Assembly (NCBI RefSeq): GCF_042242105.1
Contig: NC_092034.1
Location: forward strand, 16,253,644-16,317,643
Reading direction: 5' to 3'
Length of the DNA stretch: 64,000 bases
From: Pempheris klunzingeri
Lineage: Eukaryota > Chordata > Actinopteri > Acropomatiformes > Pempheridae
The position numbers were made by a program, and so were the translations under genes. Of the stretch, positions 9,009 to 22,666 are shown in pieces. Below the pieces are notes generated by a model. That model saw only the letters and a program-made list of their open reading frames with translations. It was not told the DNA's origin and searched no databases. Each line of letters opens with the position of its first letter. Position 1 is the first letter of the stretch.

Positions 9009-12000
9009 GAAACTGCTCTTTGTTCTTAGTGCTTCAGTTCATGTATCTCATGTATCCTCATACATGCAGCACTGTTTATCCCTTTGAAGCACTCTTCCCT
9101 TGATTTGCTCCCATCGTTTTGTTTTATTCTTTCCATTCCACAAACACGAGGCAGTGCAGCTTTTTGTCGTGGTAGAAATGCTGGAAGTGTCTCTCAGGCC
9201 CATCTTTGTACGTTATGGCAAAGTTCAAATTGAGAGCACTGTTTTTACACATTAAAAACTAAAGTATATGTGTGTCTGTGTGTGTGGACACTAGTCACTG
9301 CACACACACATCATTAACAAAGCTCTAGATGATGGATTTTGGCTTTGTTTGGGACTCATCTGCCCCTGAGAGGACAGCCAAATTTTCTTTTAAAGGAAGA
9401 ACAAAGAATAAAGCAATGATTTTCATAGTCAGCAAAAAAAAAAAACAACAATTGTCTGAATGATATTTAGAATAAAAACAAGAAAAGAAGTCTGGAAAAG
9501 TGGAATGGTGACACAGGGACCTTTGGAACCTTTCTTTTGAAAGGACAAAAGCAGGGATAAAGAGTGATCTTGCTGAGCTTTACTATCACGATGCCAAATC
9601 TCACCTCACACCTCATTCTTCCTCCTCCATGCTTCGTCAGGGTGCCCCCCCCTCTCTCCATGCGTCGACTCCCACCACACTCCAGCAAGAAAGCATCGGC
9701 TTACCACTCATGAGACACACACGCGCACACGCTGTATGTGTGTTTGTAGCCGGTGGGTGTGATGGATCCATCTAGTCACTGTTGTGTGTTGAGCGCTGAT
9801 GTGATTGGGGGGATTTTCTCTGTCTGGTGTTGACTAAGGTCCAAATCTGTAAACTTGGAGCTGTTGCACATTTATTCTACCTTTCCTGTGTGCTGTTGGG
9901 TAAAAGTGTGCCACTGGAGTCATTTTATATTCGTTTAAATGCATGATTTAAAAGAAAACAGGTCAGTGGTGGGTAGGCGGGTTATTGATTATTGATTTAC
10001 GCATCATCATATTTATTTATATGAAATCATTTCATGACATGAAATGATTTAAGCATCCAGCAGAGTGGTGGGTTTAACTAAAACAAGTGAACCACTAAAG
10101 TCATCAGAAATGTGTTAACGAACCCAGCTTTCATTTGTTGTACTAAATATAAAGGCTCAGTCCCACTGGGGGTGTCTGCAGCACCCAGTCTAGCTAATGT
10201 TTTAAAAACCCCATCAGAAGCATTGCAGCACGTCAGGGAGGAAGGTAGTCTAGCAGCACAGAGCAGATGAGGCGGGCAGGAAGTCAGAAAAACAAGCGGC
10301 AGCAGAGAATCCGGGCAGTTTTCAAAATAAAAGCCTTTCAATCGTTCACTCCACTACCACATCAATATTACATTAGAATCAGCGGCACCAGGCCTCCCAG
10401 TGGTTTAACAACCAAGCTGAGGACGGAGCCCAAATGCGACGCAGACATGCCAGGTGGTATCTCAGGGTAAGTCTTTCTCTCAATGACTAATAGCCTCAGA
10501 CTGACCTGCCATCGACCTGTTTTCACAGCAAACACAATAAGATTCTAATTAGAGTTCTAAATATTTCTGCCTGCCTAACATATTACTATATTAATGCTTT
10601 TCTTCTCCCACTGTAGCATTCACATTCAGTCTCCATGTAAAGATCACTTTATTATTACTTAAGTAGACTTTTGACGATGATGTCTCAGCACCAAAGCATC
10701 ATGACCCCACCAACACATAACAGCTTTAAGAATTGGTTAATAATTGAACACTGAGTTCACGAGTACTCCAGTGACACTTCCCATATGCAGGACTAGAGAG
10801 TCAGGAAAACTGTAAATGAAGCATTGCTTCCTTTCTCTGTGCAGCATTTCCTGTTATTTCAGTATTTGGCAACTTTTTGCCAGCTATTGCAACAGTTTGT
10901 TCTTTTTTTTAAAGTTATTATGGCGAACTTTTCTGTGCAACACACACTAGCTGTGTCAAGTAACGCTTGTAGCACCCACTGTAGGTGTTATACACGCGAG
11001 CGTAGCTGCTTATTCTGAAGCAAAATGTGATAAAAGCATCGATATTCTGGATGGCTGTCGCCTGTCAGTGCTTGGAAATAGGACCGTTTTGCATCCTGAG
11101 CGGTCAGGATGCTGCAGTGTGTGTTGCCTCTGAGTTAATGTTAAAGTTAAGTTTAACATCTAGACAGACAGCTGTGTTAATCACAACTGATCTGATCTGA
11201 GACCCTTTTCTAGCCATTCTTTTTGTATGATCACTTATGAAGGTAGTAATGTGCTCAGTCAGGATGTAGGCACAGATAGAAGAAGATAATCGCTCCTCAG
11301 ACCTTTGTGGCAGCAGCCAACCATTGCTGACCACCACCCCATCTGAACGCTGCTTCTCAATTCCCAGAACTGTACGATAAGAATGTGGCTTCATATGGAG
11401 TCCAGACAAAACTGGCATCACCATGCAGATACAGCTACCAAGTCTGCATCTGGACCTTTGGGGATATTTGGGTTGTGTGGACTGAATGACGAATCAGGAA
11501 AAAAAAAAAAAAAAGAAAGTTGCATGTTGATCTAGAGTTGGGGTGGTTGTGCGTTAATAAGCTGTCACGTGACTTAGACAGTGGAAGAAAGAAAGGATTG
11601 TCTATTCACTGTGATTCTGTCCAGCTGAATTTATTATTTCTATTTCTGTCTCGTCGTCCTGAATCTCTCTCTCTCTCTCTCTCTGTAGTTTAAACTGCCG
11701 ACCCTTTGCAGGAAACCCCAGCCTTAACCCTCAACCCTCCGCTCTATTTTCTGCTTCTCGTTCAACCTTTACTTTACAAGTGCAGAACAGCACATGGGTG
11801 TTGGAGTATTGTTAATTAGCAAATGACGTATAGGCTGTCTAATGAGTTCAGCTTTCCATCTCCTCTTTTCCAGTTTCTTTACATAATGCTGAAGCAGGAT
11901 TTTCAAATCCTAACAGGTAACATTTCCTTTCAATGAAATTGAATGCAGCTGTATATTGAGTGTGATGGACAATAACATCAGTTATATTTGATCTCATTTG

Positions 12001-13967
12001 TTTTTTGTTTTTTTTAGCTCCGGGTTTGAATGCGCCTCCTTGAACCACATCAAGAGGACTTCACTGATCACTTTCACCATTTTTGTTCACTGAACCAGCA
12101 CCTTTTCAAGGCACTAATGTGTGAAATGTTCTGTATATAACACTACTGTGTGACTACTGTAAAAAGATCATCGTTGGATAGGGTGGTTAAACATGCACTA
12201 CATGCAGATCGTCGCAATGCTCCACTTTTGATAGCTACGTGTAGGGTGTAGGAGTTTTGATACATCTTTTTGATATTAGATCGGTATTTTTCACTGTGGA
12301 AATAACGCTCCATTGCTACACCCGTCACGTAGGACTGTGAAATAGTTGTGTACAAGAAACTGAGGATCTGCTTATTTTAAAGTGCTTAGTTCGTGTGTGT
12401 TTCCACCACTTGTCCGGGACAGAGGCACTGGTGGCCGCCGCTCACGAGGTTAGGAAACTTGTACTTGTTTTTGAGCCGAAAAAAGGATGCCAGCAGCCTC
12501 CAGGATTCCTTCAGCCGCATAAATTCTCATTTAATCGATAATAAGAAGCGTTTTAATTGGTTTTATCCACAAACTTGTTGTTACAGTTGCACTAACAATG
12601 AATTCTAATTCCTGTTCTTGTGTATTTGTACAAACTGTCAAGATGAGCATGAAAAGCAAATGCTAACAAGTGACTTAACTGAGTACTGAGTGTACTTTTA
12701 TTCCCCCCCCCATTACTTAATTCTCTACCACTATGTAGCTCCACTGGTGCCCCCATCTTCCGCCAACACGGGACAGGTTCTATTCTGGTCCGCGCACGTC
12801 ATTTTGAACAGTTTGGGGCATTTCAACCAAAAATAAATTGGTTTGGAATCTAAAATAAATCGGTTTCCAGTTGGGACCAAAGAACGGCAGGTTGTCCTGG
12901 TCTACCTGTTGTGCGGCAAACCGTGACATCATCAGTGGGCAAAACTGGCGGAAATGCGGCCTAGTTTGCCAGATAGAACCAATGTTCCAAGAATTGTGAA
13001 CAGAACCAACTGAAGAACTAGAGCTCATTTGGTAGAAAAGTGTATCTGTGCTACAAATTCTTTGAACCGCGGTCGGATGAGCCACGACGTCACTTCTGGG
13101 TCTAATTATTGGCTGAAATGTTTCACCGTAAACTAGAACCTGGCACCGTGTGTGTGCGGTCACACGTTACCTGATTTAAATCCATTTTTATTTGAAACCA
13201 CTTTATCGAGCTAGAGTTCTGGAATGGCAGCATGTGTGTGTTTTGACGACATTTAAAATGTGACTTTTGTTTGTGGTTCACACGTCTCTACCAGTACAAC
13301 ACAAGTAGTGGGACGATGCTGTCGGTATGTCAGAGCAGTTATTGGTTGCTTCTGTAGTTCTTCCTCCTATTGATGCTGAAAAGCAATCCTTTTGTAGTGC
13401 AGTCATGTGAGTAATGGAATGGGCTTGAAACATCTCAACTAATCCTTTCAGTGAAATTAGTTTTTTTTTTTTTTTTTAGTATTTCCCAAATTAAGAACTG
13501 GAAAAGGTCAGGTTCAGGCACAGGTATTGGAAACTTATACCTTACTTAAACTTAGAAACTTTACTTTACCTTAAACCTTATATCCCATACAAGGAAGTAA
13601 CTGAAGCTACTGAGAGTGTGAAAAATGAATGAAATTTTATTTAAAAACAAGACTAGTTCAGCATATTCACATCCTGATACACATGACTACGAAATATACG
13701 TAGCTGTGACCTCACCGCCATTTAATGTCATATTTTGGTTAGAAGCATCATCCTGTAACTTTTTTTTGTCCAATAGGTTCCACAGAGCGTTTCCTTCCCA
13801 CTGTCGCCTCATGCCTGATGAGGGGATGCTTGAATCCTTAACGTTGAATCGAAAAATGTCCCGCTGGACCATAAACTCATTTGTCCAACATCTTGTAATC
13901 TAAGCCCAGCACCTACATCACAGCCCATGTCTAACAACAGCCTATTAGGGGCAAAACCCCAGCTACT

Positions 13968-14200
13968 TCAATCAGTCAATCTTTATTCATATAGCACCAA
14001 TTCATACCAGCGTTATCTCAAGACTCTTTCCACAAAGAGCAGGTCTAGACCAAACTGTTTAATTAAGAGAGACCCAACGATTCAGGAATTCAACATTAAG
14101 GATTCATGAATCCCCACATGAGCAGCATCAGATGTTATATTAGGCAACAGTGGCAGGAAGAACTCCCCTTTAACGGGAAGACACCTGGAACAGAAGCATT
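13968..14200 (+). repeat. Teleost interspersed repeat, 'CAATCTTTATT ... AGGTCTAGACC' family (copy 1)
   Basis: The blocks 'caatctttattcatatagca', 'caaagagcaggtctagacca', 'attaagagagacccaacgat', 'catgagcagcatcag' and 'acagtggcaggaagaactcc' recur in the same order at 52860-53035 in an slc1a1 intron. Two diverged copies in one window show an interspersed element, probably a LINE 3' part. Confidence 0.65.
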
Positions 14201-15238
14201 ATATTAGGACAGGGCCTACAGTTACTGAACTAACCTGCAGGGAAAGTATATTTTTGGCACTTTGTTTCGACATAAGACATTTTCTGGACTATCGTGGTTT
14301 CGTCATGATTGACTGTGGTAACAAAGGGCAGTCCCCTACGGCTCTGTTCTTACTTGGATGAAAACCAATTTGCTGGCAAATGTATCCCATGATTGTCTTG
14401 TGTTCACTGTGTATTCTGATGCAGAACTGATCAGTAATTACAACATCGGATAAACAAAATCCAGCCCTGAGATTAAATCTAAAATTTGGAAATAAAAATT
14501 GTTCGGATGCTGATTTTCCATCAGTGTTTCTTTCTGTGGTGGTCTAAAGGGAAAACAAGCGTCACTGGTTTCGTTGCAGAGTTTTTACAGTATTTTATCA
14601 GCAAAGCACGTTCTCCTCAGGCCGTCTAGATGGACAACGTACATCTATTTAGGAAATGAGTACGTTTGAAGCTCCTTACAAAGGGATCAGCACTGCTTTT
14701 GATACAAAATATTTATTGTACACTTAAATCGGTTTTGTAATCTCCCTGGGGCGTTTGGCAGCGAAACCTTCAGTACTAATGAGGCCTAAAGATAAATAGA
14801 CTGTTCACTCATCATTACCTGGACCATTTCCAAGATCGTTTGGAAGATCACAGTACATCCCACCAACATTATAACTACCTCCTTTGGTTTCCTTGTCTCA
14901 TTTCCTGTTGATATTTGGACTGGTATTAATATGGAGTAAAATGAATCAATAAAGTTGACCAAAAAAACTAAACATTGATCAAAGTGGGTTTTTTTTTGTT
15001 GTCCATGTTTTTGGCACTTCCCAGTTTGTTTATGCATTGCACCTCCCACACACCATGTGTCTAAATTCTCTTTATTCCAGACTTGACTTGCCGAGAGGAA
15101 CAACAGGACATGTTTCACAGAGAGAACACCTGATGAAAAATATATTCAATATTCACAGTTCACGCTGAACGCAGTGCTGACTTGATATTATAGCCATTAG
15201 TCATTCTATTTATTTTGTTCTAAGATTTGGTTTGAATT

Positions 15239-15556
15239 AGAGCTGCAGCGACTAGTTGCTAATCAATTAGTTGCTAAATATTAATCACCAACTATTCTGA
15301 TAATTGTATTAATCGTTTTGAGTCATTTCTTAAGAAGGAAATGTCCAGATTCTCCATTTTCAGCTTAAAAGAGAACATTTTCGGGTTTATTCGCTCCTCT
15401 ATGACAATACTTGGAATATCTTTTGACGTTTGAGGACATCAGCTCGGGCTTCAAGAAACGGCAATCAACATGTTTCACCATTTCCTGACACAACGGTTAA
15501 GAAAATAATCCCCAGATGAATTGGCGAAGGAAACTACAGTGAGCTGCGGCCCTAGC
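15239..15556 (+). repeat. Nonautonomous DNA-transposon-like teleost repeat
   Basis: It begins 'tagagctgcagcgactag' and ends 'gagctgcggccctag', so the ends are imperfect inverted repeats. The interior ('ttaatcgttttgagtcattt', 'ctcctctatgacaatacttg') matches a very common teleost repeat rich in ATTAAT/ATTAGT. I could not find a clean target duplication. A more decayed relative may lie at 47610-47800. Confidence 0.6.
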
Positions 15557-16579
15557 TGAGATAACGCTGGAATAAAGACATCAGTCGTGACCAGCTATCA
15601 TCTTTTAATTATCTGCTGAGTTACAATCCTCCAAATGTACAACTCATGACATTTACAACAAACATTTAAGTTTATAGTATTTTACGCAGTTACTATGAAT
15701 ACATCTCCACTGGCATGTGTCTGTAGAAGAGCACAAATCTGCTAAATAACCATTCATACCTTAAAAAAACAAAAGCATGGGCCCAGATCAGGTAATACAC
15801 CATGGCATGTTAACAGGGTGTGGGAACAGTGTCGGATGTGCCGACATGTGCATGTTAGCAGAAATCCCTTTGACTAGAAAAACCAACTGTCGTACATGAG
15901 GAGAGAACTGTCCTCTGGAAGGAGGGGAAGGGGGGGGGGTGCTGTGGTGGTGCTTGGGTGGTTTTTAAAGAGCACAAAACAGTGTTATATGTTTGCGTTC
16001 AGTTTGCCGTCTCTCACAAGGTCCCAGGCTTGTGCTGCTCCGCGCTGCAGACCCAGAGCAGTACATTCACAGCACACATACAAACTGTACATACACTTAT
16101 GGATGGGGGCTGCTGTAAAATGACACTCCCTGGGTTTCTGGCAGAGCGCAGCAGTTCCTTTATCTTGTGTGAATCTTGAACCTAAGCTGTAGTACCTCAG
16201 TCTGCTTTTCTGGAATCATCATTTCTCCACCATCTCCTGTCGGTCCAAAATACTTGAAAATACATTTTGGAATAGATTTCATTGATAATAGTTTTTGCCC
16301 ACAGTGCAACAAACAGGAATTTTATCTGCAGGAATGTGGTTGTGCAAAGTATCAAACAATGATTAGTCAAACAGTAAGTGGATTGATGTTCGGATCGTTC
16401 GATAAATACATATAAGATGGGAGAAAAATAGTCCCCAGTGGATGCAAAGTAACAAAACATGATCGAAAAACACTTGATCTGATTTTACATTTGACTTGAT
16501 TTAGGCTGACCAAGAAAGGTCTCAGGAGTCAATACCAACCAAGGAAATGGTTTGTCATTTTGACCACTCAAATCGCTTC

Positions 16580-16730
16580 TCCGTGACATACTCATTCACC
16601 CATTCACCCATCGTCCATGCAGGAGGAGGCCAAGTTGTACGTGGAGACTTGGGAGGGGCCAGAGATTGAACCGCCGATCTTCTGATTCCGACGGACGGCC
16701 CACTCTGACCTCTGAGCCACAGCCGTCCCG
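16580..16730 (-). repeat. tRNA-derived SINE (family B, copy 1)
   Basis: Read on the minus strand it has 'ggctgtggctcagaggtcag', 'gggccgtccgtcggaatcag' and 'agatcggcggttcaatctct', i.e. a tRNA-like A-box region and the B-box GGTTCAATC. Related copies lie at 49950-50290 and 62705-62850. If the rap1gds1 3' UTR runs past 16.6 kb, this copy is inside it in sense orientation. Confidence 0.6.
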
Positions 16731-17994
16731 AAATCAATTATGTTGCAAAAACGACAGAGTGCGCCATCTTTGATTGTCTGTGGTTTGTACTCACTTCTGA
16801 GATCTTTCTTATTCAGACTAAATTACAGTTTTTGTTACTTTGTGCCCACTGACATCGTTTTTCACGTTATGTCCCGATCGATTGCCACACAGTGCACCTT
16901 TCTCTGTACAGAGCTCCTGCAGAAGTTGTACATGACTGTGGCTACTTAGACAGGTTGAACATAAACGTGTGTTTCCATTTGCATTGATTATTCAATTCAT
17001 AATTCTCTCTTTTGGTCTTGAATTTAACTTGCCTGCACTTAGCTGAACTGGACCCTACTAACACAAAGGTAGGCTTGACTGCAGCCTTGTTCTCCACTAT
17101 ATTTCCTTCACCTGCTCACATGACTCTTTCAGCGATAGGATAGCAACTCGAAGGGCCTCTAACTTAACGGTAAAGCTTCTGGAGCAGTGGGATTGTGTTT
17201 GGACAACCGTGGAATTAAAAATCTGCCCAAATATCTAGATCCAAATCTGAAGGAACAAGTGCAAAAAAGGTGTGTACAAGACTGGAGGTGTCAGTGGAGG
17301 AAGGCAGGCTGAACTTTGAAGTAAGCAAGTGATATAGAGGTAAAATGAACACTGTCACACCTTCAATAGGACTAAAACATGCACAGTCTCTAGTCAATTT
17401 ATACTCAAGCTACATGGGACACGACTGGGCACACCATGGATGGCTGCTTAAAAATGAAAGAAAAATCACAACAGGAAGGGCTTTTTTTGTTTTTTGTGCA
17501 CGTTTTTCAGTGGTAGGTAACCGGGGGGGGGGGTGGTATCACAGCTATGGGTGCAACAGAATGTTGTCTCTTATCTATTGCGTTAGGCTTTTTATGGCGC
17601 CTCGGCTCCCGTGGAGCTACTTGTAGTAGAAGATGCATGCGCATGTAGAGGTGGGGACCAGGCTTAGACTGATGATGCCAGTGGTGCCCAACTCCAGACA
17701 AATCACTCCATTGAGCATTCTTGTAACTCAAACTCAGATTTTATGATTTGTGTACAAGCGTGAAGTATTGGTGTTCCAAATTGTCATCAGTCTAACCCTA
17801 GTGGGGGGTGAACGGGGGTTAAGATTCTGGGGTAGAGACATGACTGTACGTTTGGCTGGCAGTTAACGCGACATGGTACCTTGGCACATGACGATGGGGC
17901 ACAGGGGACAGCAGTCATGAGGTGTCTTGGGTGATTAGGTGTTCAGGCAGGCATTTGGGTGAATGGATGTGGATGGGGGGTCGAACACAGTCAT

Positions 17995-20900
17995 TTAGCT
18001 CTGTGCAGTTAACCGCTGCTCTGTGAGTGACGCCTGGTGAGATACCGTTTTGTTTTCATGAGCCCGCAGCTTGGACACGACGTCGATGAATGCCAGGCTT
18101 TGAACTTCTTTGTGGAGGGGCTCTGAAAGAGAAAGGGTGACCAAAAAATGAAGTAAGTCATTTAGAAATCTTTCAAAAGTTCATATGTGTTAGCATTAAG
18201 AGACGGCTTGTTAATATTTGTATATGGAGGCGTGTATCTCACCTGAGCCCATGACTGCACAGATGAGGATCATAGAGTTGTACTTGATCTCCGGTGCACT
18301 CCTCACATCTGAGAGCAGCTTGTGGAGCACTGACACCAGGCTGGCTCCTACAAAGTCCTTCTCGGCTGCAACTGAAATCCAGTAAGAGTCTCAGGGTCTT
18401 ACCGTGATGAATGTGACAGCATGTTTATGTTCCCTACAGTGTGTGCTCCAAAGCAACAGAGCAGGTTTACTTTGCACATTTCATAAATAACGCAGGCCAA
18501 AGCACATTCGCAAGTACAAAGCGAAAATGTCTTCAGTATTCTTGCAGTACTCGGTGAGCCTAAACTCATCCAGATATTGTCAGAAGAAAATGTCAAAAGT
18601 AAGAAAAAAGGATGTCATTTAGTCAGTAACTCTCAAGCCGTCTTTCATCATATGCAAATATATAATATAATAACTGAATTACACCTTACCCAAATCCAGC
18701 CCTGCTATGAGACCCAAAGCCACCAGTGCTTCATTCTGCATAATCATGTGCTCACTGGTTGCCATGGTAACTAAGTGCTTGACGCCTCCTCCCTGGATGA
18801 CCGTTCTAACGACTTCCTGAAATCCACACACACACAAAAAAAAAAATCCTGAAATATCCTTTCAGATACAGAAATTCCAGTCAATTACAGACAATAGTGA
18901 ATAAATAACATTTGGTAAACAGACTATCGATACGTCTTTCTTTCTGTTTATCATGACAAATTCTGTCGAGCTGCAGGGTGGGACAGAGAACATGTCATTA
19001 AATGATTGATCACAGATGCCTAAGGCCATGTTAAACTTACACAGTAGTAATCTGAAGAAATGATCAAATAGCCCTTTCTTTAAAATCATCAAAAGCCATC
19101 TTTTCTTCATTAAGCAAATTCTTATTCAGATGTTCTACCATTAGACGTGAGCAGCTTTGTATGAACTGCATATGAAACATGGGGTCTGACCTTGGACTTG
19201 CTGTGTCGAATGAGGGCTGACAGGAGCCTGTTGGACTCGCCCATCACTCCCGCGTGATCTTTAGCTTCACACCACTCTACTAGCCTCTCCACAAGTTTCC
19301 CGTTGGTTCCCAGCTGGTCTGCGGCTTCAGCTGAAACAACGCACACAGTGCACAGGACAGGAGTTCTGACATGTATTGTGTTCAATGTCACCAAAGTCCA
19401 GTAAAAAGCTGAAAATGTGTACCAAAACAGTCACTCCTTACTGCACTTCATTTGGTCCACTCTCTTTGAAAAGATGGAAGTTATCGTAACAACTAATAAC
19501 ATTTCTATTTCACTCTGATTATCAAGACTCCCTGTATATGAAACCATCTGTCCAGTGTCGGGGCCTGGCAGCAGCTACCGTATTTGTGAGTCTTTATGAC
19601 TCAGAATGAAGGCTCTTAGAATCTGGGCTGCCAACAATCTATTGATTACCGAACCCTAGACAGAGGGTTGGGATAACTTTCACAGGGACTTCAAACTTAA
19701 TCAGCTGGTATGAATACTGGAAAGGACCATGTTTTAAGAAGATTAATTATGGATTTTACATTCACAGTCTTTAATGTGCTGTCTAAATTGATATATTGCA
19801 GTCTGTCATGGATTTGGTGCAAAGACAAAAGGACTGGCTTGCAGACAAAATCTCTACCTTGTGTGTCAATGAGCATGCGTAATGTCCCCAGGAGTTTAAA
19901 CTGGACTGGAGGCATCTCTGACTGCAAAAACTTCAACACTACGTCTGCCACTCCAGCTGACAGCATCTTGGACTTGTTTACCACTGGAGGGAGGAAACAA
20001 GGTAGATTTAGGCAGCGGCACAAACAACATACTCCAACAAACAAACCGAGGATTTACTGGTGAATCGACGCCTCTCAAACAGTTCAAAATAAACCTTTCA
20101 AGATTAAGAGGTGAGCTCCTTTATGTTTGATGTTCTGATGTAACGGCTCACCAGGTATGGCCAGGTTACGCAGGGCACTCAGTGCCGCATGCTGAACAGT
20201 GACGTTGCCTTCTTCAACGTGCCGATCCAAAAGCTCCAGTAGCCTCTGCACAATACCAGTGTCCACCATGTGGATGCAATTCCCATCTACACACAGAAAT
20301 ACAAACAAGATGAGTGGATACCTTGATGTTGAACATAAGACTTCAACTCAGCATTCACAAAGCTATTACTCTCACCCATAATGACTACTGCATGTAATAT
20401 TATATAAACAGTGTTACTGTTATCGGTCAGTCATCACTTCTACAAAAAGATTTAAACATTTTTGACTCAAGTTTATTTATCCTGAATTTACTGTTTCCAA
20501 CCTTTGTCAACTTCAGGCTCTCAGCTGACAAGATAAAATTACAGAAAAATAGATTCAGCTTTTGTTCTTGTACATTACTGTTATTTGGCTGCAGCAATGT
20601 CCATTTACAGGGGAGATAAAGGTTTTGGTTGGTAACAGTAAAACCTACCGTTGCGAGCAAAATTAGCGATGGCCAGAGCCCCGGCGAGCTGCAGCTGGTG
20701 GTTATGAGATGGAATCCAGGACAGGACCTTCTGAAAGACGCTGCCCTTTCCTCCCTCAAACAGTTTCTGCATGGACTCGTCTACACAGCAGGAATAAGAG
20801 CGGTTACTGTACAACACTCGTCAGTGTTACTGACAGCAGCTCAGTAGGTGCAGATGAATAAGATTACTTTTGATCATTCTGTGTTATAAGGCAGCAAGAG

Positions 20901-22627
20901 GATTATTTCCACTGGGGATGGTGAGGACATGTCCTGCTCACTTTTCAAAATCCTGTCTCTGTCCCCCACTTTTATAGTTTCATAGACACAAGTATGAAAC
21001 TATAAAGGTGGGGGCCAAATACAGGAGTTTGACTGTCTAGCTGTCACAATCCACATGAGAGAAAGGTGTAGATAAAAAGGCTGATTCACTCGTCTGAGTG
21101 ACTTCAATCATTACAGTGCGCTCACAGTTATCAGCTTACTGAGCAGCAGCGAATGTTACCCAGAGTGCTTTGTGGACATTCAGAGGGAAAACTGTACTCA
21201 GGGCTGAACTGAGCACTGGCACCATCTCTGCTTTACAGTATGTGTGTGTGTGTACTTCTACACATTTTTAATCTAGTGATATTTTTAAATATTTTTTAAT
21301 GAATCCAGTGAAGTGTTTGTCACATTAGTGATGACAGACTGTACACTACACACACACACACACAGTGACCTGATCTGGGCATTATGGGATGAGATTGTTT
21401 TGAATAGAAACGTTGTCGATCACCTTCCACTTGATTTATAAGGTGCTGGTGGTAAATATGCAAATCATTGCTTATAAGGAAAAATAAAATCTTTACATAA
21501 CGGTTGAATTATTAATCCTCTACAACAGTGCCGGACAGAAGACATTTATATTTTCTGGTCATATATGAAGTCAGTTGGGGGGGTAACCTTTCCCCCACTG
21601 GTATCCTTAGTACATCTAGCTTCACGATCTGTGCAGCAACAGTAGTCTGACAGCTTTAATTACTGTCAGCTTCATATATTCATACTCAGCTGAATATGGG
21701 TGCCTGTGCATATAGTGCGTCCTGGAACTGGATAAATATGTGTTTTTAAACCCTCATCCATCCTAACCCCATGTAGCTGAAAATACAGTTCACTGTTTCA
21801 ATATTACAGTGCTCAACAGTATTCACAATGTTACAGAACACATCAACTGCATTAAATTAGTGGTATAACTGGCGATACTAAAACCTGCCTATTACCAGTC
21901 AACATGGAGCCGTTTACCTCCCAACAGCAGAAGAACCATGAGGTCAGAGGCAGTCTTGAGCTGGGCGATGTCCTCCTCCCTCTCTCCATCTACAGTCTGC
22001 GCCACCACTTCCAGGAGACACTCCACCAAGCCTGCCTCCACCAGCTGCAGCTTTATCACATCTGGCAGGGGGAGGACGGTGAGACCACGGTAAGCAGTTC
22101 ATACTGGAACAAGCTGCTGCTGCAATACAGTGCATCATGATACCCGTTATATGATATGCATCATGTGACGCAGTGAGGGCCCAGCACACTAACCTGACTG
22201 TACAGCATATAATAACTGGTTTGTTAGGCTTTAGGTATTCAGCAAGTCTCATTAACCAGGATTCCACCCAAATGTAGCAAAGATTTTAGCCAAATTCATG
22301 CATGTATCCATCCTCCATGCTACTGTGTGGTGCACACAGGATAAACAGTTGGTGGCAGTAATTCCCAAGTCAGTTACCATTAAACTATTGCAGAGGAAAA
22401 AGAGACAATGAGATGACTTACTTAATGGCTCACATCAAACCTCAAACAGTGGAAAACAGGATGGATGTGGTGGAAATATGAAGCTACATGAGTATACAGA
22501 ATATCTCTACAACCCAGCAGTGGGGAAAAGTAACTACGTACTGTTAATCAAGTATTGTATTGTTCAGTTGTTGTCTCTCCAGAAAGCTAATGAACAACAT
22601 GCAGCATGCCAAATGAAAGGGATGGAG

Positions 22628-22666
<39 letters not shown>

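Larger units (their letters stand above)
9009..17994. other. Convergent interval: tspan5 and rap1gds1 3' UTRs plus repeats
   Basis: No further coding exons are supported. Plus-strand poly(A) candidates for tspan5 are AATAAA at 9407-9412, one near 14491 followed by TG-rich sequence, and one near 15571. A minus-strand ATTAAA at 15604-15609 is a weak candidate for the end of rap1gds1. Repeats include 13968-14200, 15239-15556 and a SINE at 16580-16730. The 12690-13170 stretch also looks repeat-derived but I could not place it. In human the same two genes also face each other tail to tail. Confidence 0.55.

Noticed and set aside
15896-16180. Overlapping plus-strand frames in the tail-to-tail interval
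   Set aside because: No similarity to known proteins, they lie in probable rap1gds1 3' UTR sequence, and they have no splice or promoter support.
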